This document shows positions 1-10,900 of a stretch of 64,000 nt of DNA, piece by piece. This DNA is from Piromyces finnis (taxonomy: Eukaryota; Neocallimastigomycota; Neocallimastigomycetes; Neocallimastigales; Neocallimastigaceae). A model generated the notes under the pieces. The model made no database searches. It had not been told where the DNA came from and saw only the letters and a program-made list of their open reading frames with translations. The translations under genes and the position numbers were made by a program. The stretch covers positions 612,501-676,500 of the forward strand of contig MCFH01000008.1 in the NCBI GenBank assembly GCA_002104945.1, in the 5' to 3' direction. Positions within the stretch are counted from its first letter, which is position 1. Every line of letters starts with the position of its first letter.

Positions 1-1
1 C

Positions 2-589
2 TGAAGAACTATCAACTATTGAACTGTTATCAGAGTTGATAGAGCTATTAGAATTAATTGTTGAATGTTGAGATTGAAATTGTGTTTGCTGTAGATCTGG
101 AATATTTTCATGATTGGAAACTTGTTGAAGATCTTGTTGAAGATCTTGTTGAAGATCGGATTGTTGATGAGATTGTTGAACTGATTGTTGAAATGATTGT
201 TGAATAGAATGTTGATGTTTATTAGAAACTAAAATTTTACGTTTGAGAGTGGAAAAAGTGTATTTGTGATTCCTTCTACTACGAGCTGAAAAGGAAATTG
301 AGGTAACTGAAAGTTTCTTCTTTAACATGTGTAAGATTTTAATACAATCTTTCGATGAACCATGAACCTTGACTAAGAAAAAGTGATCATTGAAAGTCTG
401 AAAATATTTAACACTAATAACTAAATTAAATTTATCTTCTAGAATAACCTCGAGTTTTTCCCATAGCATATTTACTGACCATGATCGAATACCACGGATA
501 AAGAAGGAGCGAATATCATCTAAGGGGATACCATAAGACCGGGTACCACGTCTGATATAATTCTTGTCTTTAATATAAAGGACTGACAT
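2..589 (-). CDS. Partial ORF with RRM-like fold, candidate retroelement ORF1
   Basis: An open frame starts at an ATG (589-587) and runs off the left edge with no stop, giving 196 visible residues. Residues about 27-95 alternate hydrophobic strands and helices in a beta-alpha-beta-beta-alpha-beta order (FFIRGI, then a helix, NLVISVKYF, HFFLVKVHG, a helix, VTSISFS), which is what an RRM-like domain looks like. It is followed by a basic stretch and then a Gln-rich tract with repeated LQQD units. Base composition is clearly less AT-rich than the neighbouring spacers. Upstream lies a long leader with an internal tandem repeat (1232-1434), which together suggest a non-LTR retrotransposon ORF1. No reverse transcriptase is visible because the element is cut by the window edge. 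A member of a host multicopy gene family is the main alternative. Confidence 0.45.
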   Translation of the reverse strand, partial: MSVLYIKDKNYIRRGTRSYGIPLDDIRSFFIRGIRSWSVNMLWEKLEVILEDKFNLVISVKYFQTFNDHFFLVKVHGSSKDCIKILHMLKKKLSVTSISFSARSRRNHKYTFSTLKRKILVSNKHQHSIQQSFQQSVQQSHQQSDLQQDLQQDLQQVSNHENIPDLQQTQFQSQHSTINSNSSINSDNSSIVDSSS

Positions 590-1896
590 GATAATAAATT
601 CTAATTAAAAATATTGAATATAAAATAAATACTAATAAAAATTATAAATATAACGTATATGGAAAAAAAATCTGTCTCTCTCTCTCTTCTTAAAAGTACT
701 GGATAGTACAAAAATTGTTACGATGCTTTGTTTAAAGTTTCTTTTTTTGAATTCTAGTTGTAAATTTTCTTTAAAAATTCTAGTTTTGGTTTGTTGTTAG
801 TAAATTCGAATCGCTTTTTGACACTAAACTTGTTTGACTTACTTTTCATTAAATATTTAAATTGGTAAAAAATTTGAATCAAGAATGTCGACACCAGAAA
901 GCTTGTGAATAGTATTTTTACATGATGTAGAGTGAATCAGTCTCTTACAAGAAACAATACAACAATAGCTACATGAATATAAAAATACAATGCAAATGCT
1001 AAAGTTGACTACATTGGATTCTTACAAGAGAAGAGTAGTACTACATGAATACATGAATAAAAGAAAAAATACAGCAACAAAATGTATTACTCTTCTAATT
1101 AAATACTATACAAACTTACCTGAATATCAAACATTCAACTTATTCATCAAATACTTAATTCGATGAATAAAATGTTTTTTTAATCGCTCAGTACCATGAG
1201 CTTAGTCCTAATAATTTTCCCTTAAAGACTAACCAAGCATCCATTGCGCAATGCTTGGATTTAATTCTTTCTACTCTCTCAGTACCATGAGCATGAGTAG
1301 ACCCCCTTGATAAACTCCATTATTAAATAAATGAAGGCACGTTCCTAAGAGGGCACCAAGCATCCATTGCGCAATACTTGGATTTAATTCTTTCTACTCT
1401 CTCAGTACCATGAGCATGAGTAGACCCCCTTGATGAGTTGGGGAAGTCTCCATCCCAAATACGGTTGAAATTATTATTGCTATATTATTAACTAATTATC
1501 TAAATTGGAATTATTGTCTTCACTAATTTTTCCGTCAAACTTTAATTTTACCTTTTACATGTAACAAATAACTATTTTTATGACTATTTAATTTTCACTC
1601 TATGAAAATTTATATATAATTTAACTTTTAACCTGTTTTACATCTTTATTTCATAACATATTCATTTTTACTTCACACAAATAACCTTTTTTTAATATTT
1701 ACAATATTCCCTCAAAAAACACTTCATACACCCTTAATTTATAAATATTAAATCAACTAAAAATATTTTTATAATTTTTTTTATTTATTTGTCTAATGAG
1801 TTCAGCTTCCAATAATTATCCAATTATTACAATCAGATAACTTTGGTAACGCCTTGACAATTGTTTTTAAAACAACATAAAAAAAAAGTAAATAAT
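590..1896 (-). other. Leader of left-edge element and spacer to RPL10A
   Basis: On the minus strand, from about 1475 to 590, the sequence is less AT-rich than the surroundings and reads as a roughly 880-base leader to the ORF at 589. It contains two 80-bp tandem copies (1232-1311 and 1355-1434), a partial third copy near 1186-1203, a 16-bp motif at 1114-1129 that contains a perfect 5' splice-site consensus in minus sense, and a GA-rich run near 675-690. From about 1475 to 1896 the composition falls back to ordinary AT-rich spacer and I see no gene. Confidence 0.5.
1232..1434. repeat. Two 80-bp direct repeats, 123-bp period
   Basis: Positions 1232-1311 and 1355-1434 match at 79 of 80 bases; the single difference is in the word that pairs within a hairpin. 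Each copy holds an inverted repeat of CCAAGCAT with ATGCTTGG around a self-complementary ATTGCGCAAT core. A shorter piece of the same unit, around CTCAGTACCATGAGC, lies at about 1186-1203. The repeats sit at the presumed 5' end of the left-edge element, like promoter monomers of some LINEs, but this role is inferred. Confidence 0.85.
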
Positions 1897-2661
1897 CTAG
1901 TAAAGACGGATTGGCTTACCCATAGTACTCTTAATGAAAAGAGACTTAACGTTTTGCCAGTTCTTCTTTAAGAGAGAAATTAAGAAGTTGATGGCTAACA
2001 TAGTGTTGGCAAGAATTTCATCATCAGTCATGTTAACGTGACCAACAGCAACACCAAGACAGAGAACCTTCTTAAGTTGGAACTTAATGGTGGCCTTGAT
2101 TTCATCACACTTAGTGTTAAGGTCAACACCGTGAGCAACTGGAGTTGGGAACTTACCAGCCTTGTTAAGACCTGGACCTAATAAACGTGGAATTTGCTTG
2201 ATAAGAGCTTCAGAGGCAATGAAGGCATCGTATCTCTTAGCGAGCTTCTTAACGAGCTTCTTGTTCTTGTTAAGCTTCTTTAAGTCTTCAACAGACATGC
2301 ATGGAAGACCGATTTCCTTAGCTTGGTCAATGTGGTAAGCATCACCAAGAAGACAGATCTTAAGGTTTGGTCTTGGGACATTTGGAAGCTTAATAGTACC
2401 AGAGAAACGCTTATCACGTTGTGGATCGTAGTTCTTAAGACCAATTTGAAGTTCGATGGATTCAACGAACTTACGTGGCTTTTCTTCCTTAGAGTACTTT
2501 AAGATTTCAGCAATAGCTTCTCTAACGGCAGACACTTGAACTTTCTATAATTTTATAATAATTGTATATTATTATTTATTATTATATTTTACTTCCAAAT
2601 CTTTTTATTAATAAATAAAATAATTTTAATGCCATTTTCATTCATTAATACTTACAGACAT
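1897..2661 (-). CDS. RPL10A: 60S ribosomal protein L10a (uL1)
   Basis: This encodes a large-subunit ribosomal protein of the L1 stalk, involved in E-site tRNA release. Exon 1 is only two codons (2661-2656, ATG TCT) followed by donor GTAAGT. The intron is 2655-2545 and ends TTATAG. Exon 2 (2544-1897) continues [10 protein letters not shown] and ends [10 protein letters not shown]. The joined protein is 217 residues, the same length as human RPL10A, and contains the conserved [29 protein letters not shown] and [11 protein letters not shown] blocks. Reading exon 2 alone would need a GTG start and would lose five residues. Codon use is markedly biased (AAG, GGT, third-position C/G) compared with neighbours, as expected for a highly expressed gene. 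It is divergently arranged with the EF-hand gene. Confidence 0.95.
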
Positions 2662-3237
2662 TTTTATATAGTTTATGCAAGAAGGAACTTAATTAATAGT
2701 GTGAAAGTTGTTTTTATTAAGGAAAATTTTTTTTAAAAAATTATTATTTGATTGGATATAAAATGCTATATGATTGGATAAATTATTTATTATATTTAAA
2801 AAATAAAATTATTATATTATTATAATAATTAAATATATTAATTTGAATAGCATTTTTTTATTATACTTATTTTCAATTTAAAATTTAATACAAAAAAAAT
2901 GAAATTGTAAAAGTAGGAAAAATATTTTATACATATGGTGGATTAGTTAATTTATTATTATTATTATTATTTTTTTGGTAACATAAAACTTTAATTATTA
3001 ATTAATTAAATTAATTGTATAAAGAAAAGGTTAAAGTTTATATGCTTTCTAAATCAATTATTATAATAACTAAATATATAAAAATATATAAATATTTAAA
3101 ATGTAATTTTTCGAAAATTTTTAAATTGTTTTATTTATATATTTAATAGTGCTATTAGTATTAATATATATATATTTTTATAAATTATTGCACTTCATAA
3201 ATATTTATTATTTTATTATCTAAATACTTTTTTTAAT
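2662..3237. other. Divergent intergenic region, no gene seen
   Basis: This 576-bp AT-rich stretch separates the RPL10A start from the EF-hand gene start, so it must hold both 5' regions. I see poly-A and poly-T runs and short ATT repeats but no conserved motif that I can name. Confidence 0.6.
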
Positions 3238-4242
3238 ATGTCAGTAGATGATGAAAATCAATACAAAGATTTACCTGAATCAATGAAAAATGAAATACCA
3301 ATAAGTAATAAAATTGAAAATATATCCGATATTCAAGATAATAATAATAGTGAAGGGAATGAGGATGAAGAAAATATAATAATTGAAGAAAATGATAATG
3401 AGGATAATAAAAGTAAATATGAAAATGAAGAAATAGTAAATAATTCTTCAACCCCAAGAAATACAAATTCACCTGTTAGTACAAACTCTAAAGGGACCAC
3501 TCCTACAAGTAAATCATTATCTAATAAAAATCCAAAATTAGTCAATAATAAAGAAACTTTATTATTGAAAGATAAAATTAATCAGCAAAAAATAAAAGAA
3601 AAAAATAAACTTAGATATCTAACTGAAGAAGAAATTAACTTAGCTTTTAAATGGTTTACAAATGGAAAACAAATTATATCATCAAATGATATAAAAACCT
3701 GCTTTGATCAATATTTTACAAATATTTCTAAGAATGATAAAAAATATTATGTAATTGGTGGTATAAAACAATATACAAGGAATTTAGTAAATACGAAAGA
3801 GGAAAAAGCACAATCTGAAATGTTTAATTCTACACAATCGATTTCGAGTTTAAAAAAAATGCTATTAAAATATCCTTTTAAAATGAAAGATTATGATAAT
3901 GCTTTTTCGGTATTATTTTTCAATATATAAATTAATCGCATTTAAATAAATATATATTATATAACATGATAAGATATATTTAAAAAGCAATAACTAAATA
4001 TTCCTTATCTTTTTATATATAAAAAATAGATTTTATGTGGAAGTGATCAAACTGATATAATGTCTAAAGAAATATTAAATAAATATATTGATATATTCAA
4101 ACAAAATGAGGTACCTGTGAAAAATGATATAGATAAAATATTAAAATGTTTTGATAAAGATAAAGATGGAGAATTAGGCATATCAGACTTATTTAAAATG
4201 AAAAAATTAGATTTGAAAAAGATTTCAGATGATAATTTCTAA
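3238..4242 (+). CDS. EF-hand calcium-binding protein, two exons
   Basis: Exon 1 is 3238-3909 and exon 2 is 4030-4242; the 120-bp intron starts GTATTA and ends AATAG and keeps frame (phase 0), giving 294 residues. The first ~120 residues are acidic, Asn/Ser-rich and probably disordered. The C-terminal half is helical (TEEEINLAFKWFTNGK, then DYDNAFSILCG) and carries one clear EF-hand loop at residues 266-277, DKDKDGELGISD. Asp at loop position 12 replaces the usual Glu, which may alter Mg/Ca selectivity. The helix-loop-helix parts are paired as in calmodulin-like proteins, but the other loops are degenerate. Its place next to IFT172 makes a flagellar role possible; this is inference. The splice is deduced from frame and the run of sensible residues across the junction. 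Confidence 0.7.
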
Positions 4243-4907
4243 ATAAAAAAAATATTAATTTTAAGATTTTACTTAAGTTGTGTTAATATTAATTTTAAAT
4301 ACAAAATTATTTTATTATTTATAAATTATAATATATATATATTTTATATTATTCTTAAATTCAAATACATATTTAATTATATACAATATAAACCCACATT
4401 TTTTCAGTAAATCATTTTTTATATTAAAAAATTGTTTACTTATTTTATATATTATACATAATACGGATTATTTATTAAAATTCGTGTAACATTAAAATTG
4501 TTTTTTTTATTTTTAATTTTTAATATATTAAAAATTAAAAATTAATTAAATGCTATTTTCTGAGTTTTAAACTATTTTATATAATATGTGATTTTTAGCA
4601 TTAATTATTTAATGGTTAATATATATATAAGTAATTTATATATTGCTTATAATTATTATTTTTAAATATATATAAAAATAAAATACTAAATATTATAAAA
4701 AAACAAATATTAAAACTTATTAAATTTGTAAGAATGAAAATTTAATTTAATTTATTTAATGATAAATTTGTTATTTATAAGTGTTAAATTAAAATCAAAA
4801 TTATATTATTCATATTTTATATATTTTTATCCTTTTCCTTAACTACTAATTATTTATAAAAAGAAATAAATAATTGAGCATCTTTTATATTTAAATATAT
4901 TAAGAAA
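4243..4907. other. Spacer upstream of IFT172, no gene seen
   Basis: This 665-bp stretch is almost pure A/T with many short TATATA and TTAAAA words. No open frame of interest or recognisable RNA gene is visible. It contains the 3' end of the EF-hand gene and the promoter of IFT172. Confidence 0.6.
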
Positions 4908-7900
4908 ATGCAAATTCGGCATATTAAAACCATTATTCCAGCAGGAAATCTTCCTGCTAAAATTACAGCAATGGCATGGTCTCCAAATAATCAAAAATTG
5001 GCAGTTGTTGGTGTAGATAGAATTATATATTTATTTGATGAAACTGGTGAAAAAAAGGATAGATTTACAACAAAACCTGCAGATCCAAAAGTTTGTATAT
5101 TAATTTTTACTTTAAAAAATGAGCAATAGTAAACATTTTCTTATTTATGAAGTATTGAAAGTGTATTAATAATTATTATGATATTTTATATTCAATCATC
5201 AATATTTTTTTCATGAATAATAGACAAATAAAAATTATCACGTTTGTGGATTGGCATTTTCACCAGATTCAACTAAATTAGCAGTTGCTCAAACTGATAA
5301 TGTCATTTTTGTATATAAACTTGGACTTGAATGGGGTGAAAAGAAAACAATTTGTAATAAATTTATACAATCATCCGAAGTAACTTGTCTAACATGGCCA
5401 CATGAACAAAATAATTCAATTGTATTTGGTTTATTCGATGGAAAAGTAATTAATAATAAATTTATTTATTAATATAAATGAATTTTTTTTAAATAAAGCA
5501 TGTAAAAAATTACAGTTAAACATAAGTAAAAATATCGTAAAATATATAATATTAATATCGATACTTTTTTAAAGGTAAGAGTAGGTAACCTTAAAGTTAA
5601 TAAATCAGCTACTTTATACCAAACAGATAGTCCTGTTATATCCACTGCAAGTAGCCCTGATGGTTATGCTATTATTACAGGCCATTTAGATGGTTCATTA
5701 AATAGATTTTTTTTTGATGATGGAATATCAGGAGCTTCACAAGTAATTGACTTTATAAATGTTTATTTAACTTAAACATAAAGTATTAAATTTTTATATA
5801 TTTTAAAAAATATTATAACAATTATATAAATGATATAAACTACAATATTGATATAAAAGGGAAAATTTGCTATATGTAGAACTCCACCAACAGCATTAGC
5901 ATGGGGTGAATCAATATGTGCAGGTGGAAATGATAGAGTTATTACATTTTTTGATTTTGATGGTAATTTTATTTTCTTTTTTTGCATAATATATTATGAA
6001 AGGTTATCTTTTAAAAATATATTCAAATATCATCATTGTTTTAATAAATATGCTATTAATGAATAATACCAATGCTATATGTATATAATAAATAACAGGA
6101 AATGTGATACAAGAATTTGATTATTCAAGAGATGAAGAAGAACAAGAATATACCATTGCGAGATTCAGTCCAAGTCATCAAACGGCTGTTGTTGGAAGTT
6201 TTAATAGATTACATATATATAATTATGATAGTGCAGAAAAAAAATGGAATGAAGCACCAATGAAAATTATTGATAATATATACACTATATCAGCAATGAC
6301 ATGGAAACCTGATGGATCAAGATTAACAATTGTTAGTATTTCTTTGATAATAAATATGGTTTAAAAAATGTTTATCAAAAGTTAATAAATATTTAATAAT
6401 AATAATTGGAAATAATATTAAACTATAATAATTGATCATAATAATAGGGTTCATTATGTGGTGCAGTTGAATTATTTGATTGTTGCTTAAAAAGAACTAG
6501 ATATAAAGGAAAATTTGAATTTACTTATGTTTCGCCTAGTCAAGTTATTGTTAAAAGATTATCAACAGGATCAAGAATTGTATTAAAATCACATTATACA
6601 TATGCAATTACTAAGGTAAATATATTCCAAGATCAATTTTTAATTGCAAATACTGCTAATACTTTGTTAATGGGTGATTTAACAACTTGTAAATTAAGTG
6701 AGGTAGATATGTAGTGAAAAACATTAATAAAAATATTAAGATACATTAAATTTTATATATTGAAGCTCACATTCTTTTTATTTAAAAATATATATTCATT
6801 AATTAAAATATAAAAGATTCCATGGAGTGGATGCGGTAATGAAAAATTTTATTTTGAAAATCCTAAAGTTTGCATGGTTTTTAATGCAGGAGAATTATCA
6901 TTGATTGAATATCCTTTTTTTAAATTAATTTTATAATAAAATTTTCAATATAATGATATTTTCCCTTAACCCAGATAACTTTTTTTATTTTATGATCTTA
7001 CATATGGTATAAACGAAATTTTAGGATCATGTAGAACTGAATATATGAATCCTCATTTACTTAGGTTAACTATAAATATATATACTAATATTATAATAAT
7101 TATAGTATTAATAGTTTTTCTGTATATATATTAATATATTTATTTTGTTATTGAATTATATCATAATAACTATAATAACAATTTTTAAAGTGTAAGAATT
7201 AATGAAAGGAATGTAGACTGCGAAATAAAGAAAATCGCATACTTAGTTGATCTTCAGACTATTTATGTTCTTGATTTAATTTCTGGAATTACTGTTGCAA
7301 CAATTAATCATGACTGTAGAATTGATTGGTTAGAGGTAATATTAAAATATAAAATTAACATTTTTATATTTAAATAACAATAAGAAAAATAATTAACAAA
7401 GAAGGATAAATATATATATATATATATATATATATTTACAATATTACATATAAAATTAGTTATCTGAAAAGGGTAACAAATTGTTATTTAGAGATAAAAG
7501 AAGACAATTATATTTATATGATATAGATAAGGAATGCTGTTCAACCTTACTTCATTTCTGTAGTTATGTTCAAGTAAATATTAACTTTAGTCATTATATA
7601 AAATATTGAAGGTTATTGAGAAAATAGAAAAAATATTTATATAATTATATAAATCGATATTATAATATTATAGTGGGTTCCAAATAGTGATGTTGTTGTA
7701 GCTCAAAGTAGAAATAATTTATGTATTTGGTATTCAATTGATTCACCAGATCGTGTTACAATGTTTCCTATTAAAGTAAATATTAACTTAAATATAATCA
7801 GACTTAATATACATTGATAAAAAAGGGAAATAATATTTAAAATATAAATTATAATAATATTTTATATTTTTAGGGTGAAATTGAAGATATTGAACGTATT

Positions 7901-10900
7901 AATGGAAAGACAGAAGTTATTGTTGATGAAGGTGTAAATACAGTTTCTTACACTTTAGATGAAGGTTTAATTGAATTTGGAACAGCAATTGACGATTATG
8001 ATTATGAAAGGTGACAATAAATTTTAAATTTTTAATTAATCTTTTTTTAAATTAATAAAATTATCGATATATTTTATTAAATAATAAAACATAATGAAAA
8101 ATAAAAAACTTTAAATAATTTAATTAATAACAATAATAAATAAAAATAGAGCAATAAGCATTTTAGAGAAATTAGAGATTACAACAGAAACTGAAGCAAT
8201 GTGGAAAACATTAGGTCAAATAACTTTAAAGAATAGAAACTTATTAATTGCAGAAAGGTAGTAGTAGTAGTATATATTATATATTATTTTTGTATATTTT
8301 TATTTATTAAAAGGAAGAAAAAAACTAATTGAATGTAATAATAATATGAATAGATGTTATGCGGCTTTAGGTGATGTTTCAAAGGTTAGATACCTAAGAA
8401 AACTTAATGAAATTGCTCAAAGTAAAAAGAATGAGGTAAATAAATTGTATTATTAATTCAATAATGTTATTTATCTTGTGAATAATTAATTATAATTGTA
8501 TTATTATTATATAATGATGATAATATTGTTAATGATAATTTTAATAGCAACATGATGGAACGGATTACTATTTAGTTAGAGCTAAATTAGCTGTATTAGA
8601 TAAGCAATTCAAACTTGCTGAAAATATTTATTTAGATCAAGTAAATAATTAACATAAAAAGATTTATATATTATTATATATTTATATTATCTATAATAAT
8701 TTATTAACTGTAATAATAATAAAAATTAAAGAATCGTGTCGAAGAAGCAATGCAAATGTATCAAGAGATGCATCAATGGGATAAATCTATTAAAGTTGCT
8801 GAAATTAAAAATCATCCAGAATTAACTACACTTAAAAAGAATTACTTTAGATGGTTAATTGATTCAGGACAAGAAGAAAAAGCTGGTGAACTCAAAGAAG
8901 AAGATTGTGATTATGTTGGTGCTGTTTCATTATATTTAAAAGGAGGTAAATTGTATAATTTAGCATTTTATTCATAATTTAATATTTATATATAATTTAA
9001 TATTTATACACATAATTTATATTTTAATAAAATCGTAATTAATACATATATTTAAAACTTTCATATTATAATATTAAGGTATGCCTGGAAGAGCATCCTA
9101 TATATTAAAACAACAAGGTTTAACGTCTAATACAGAGTTAACTGAAAGAGTTGCTGCTGCTTTATTCAATTCTGGATTATATGAAAAGGTGATATGAGTA
9201 TAAAATTATTTTTATTAATACAATCTGTTATCTAATGATTTTTTATTTGAATAATTAATTGCAATAAATAATAGGCTGGTGAATTATATGAGAAATTAGG
9301 TAATAATGAAAGAGCATTTAATGCATACAGAAAAGGAAAAGCATTTAGAGCTGCTGTTGAAATTAGTAGAACTGCTTTCCCACAAGAAGTTATTAATTTA
9401 GAAGAACAATGGGGAGACTATTTAGTTTCAATTAAACAGGTTGAAGCTGCAATTAATCATTATATTGAAGCTGGCCAATCTATCAAGGCTATGGAAGCTG
9501 CAATTAATTCTAAACAAGTAAGTATTACTACAGAAATATTATTGGGATAACTTTATATAATTCCCTATATAATATATATATATAAAGATTATTAATTATT
9601 CCTATATTATTTTTTTAATATATAAAAATGATATATAGTGGAAAAAAGCATCTGGAATTGTTGATTCGTTAGAATTAAATGAAAATACCAAGAAATATTG
9701 TGTTATCTTAGCGGAGCATTTTGAAAAAATTAATGATTTGGAATTAGCTGAAAAATACTATGTACAAGGTGGTAAGCCACAAAGAGCTGTTGATATGTAT
9801 ACTAAAGCAAATAAATGGGAAATGGCTCATTCATTAGCAACTTCATTTATGACTCCCGAAGCTGTTAATGAATTATACATTTCACAAGCAAGAGAAATGG
9901 AGATGAAAGGTATTAATAAATTCAAAGTTATTTATATATAACATATAGTAAATAATATAAATATTGATATTTTTTGTTTTTGTAAATAGGTAAGCTTAAG
10001 GATGCCGAAAAGTTATATATTACTGTTAATCAGCCAGATATTGCTATTAATATGTACAAGAAGAATAAACAATATGATCAAATGATTAGACTTGTCACAG
10101 CATATCATAAAGATTTATTATCTGAAACTCATTTATACCTTGCTAAAACGTTAGAATCAGAAGGTAACTTTAAGATGGCTGAACATCATTATCTAGAAGA
10201 GAATGATTGGAAATCTGTCATTAATATGTATTGTGCTAATAATATGTATGAAGAAGCATATAGAGTAAGTTGCGAATAATAAGTTAAAATAATATTTCCT
10301 TTCTTATATTGCAATAAATATCAAATGAAGTTACTTATTTTAATTATTCTATTTTCCTTATCATAATAGATTGGAAAGACCTATGGTGGTCCAAATTCTG
10401 CTAAGCAAGTGGCTTACCTATGGGCTAGATCTCTTAGTCCAGAATCAGCAGTTAAATTATTAAACAAATTTGGATTATTAGACGCTGCTATTGACTTTGC
10501 CACCGATAATGGCGCTTTTGAATTTGCTTTTGAATTAGGTAGATTTACTGATAAAGATAAGATTTCTGATATTCATTTCAAACATGCCTTATACTTGGAA
10601 GATGTAGGTAAATATGATGAAGCTGAAAGTAAATTCATTATGGCAGGTAAGCCAAGAGAAGCAATTTTAATGTATATTCATAATGAAAATTGGGATGCTG
10701 CTATTCGTGTAGCTGAAACTTATGATTCAAAGAGTGTTCCAGAAGTATTAATTGGACAAGCTAAATTAACATTTGAAAAAAAAGATTACAATAAAGCTGA
10801 ATCTTTATTATTACGTGCTCAACGTCCAGATTTAGCAATAAAATTCTATAAGGATGCTGGTATGTGGGAAGAGGCATTAAAGTTTACTAAAGAATATCTT

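Noticed and set aside
1897-2535. RPL10A starting at a GTG codon
   Set aside because: Eukaryotic genes rarely start with GTG, and the two-codon first exon gives the exact family length and N-terminus.
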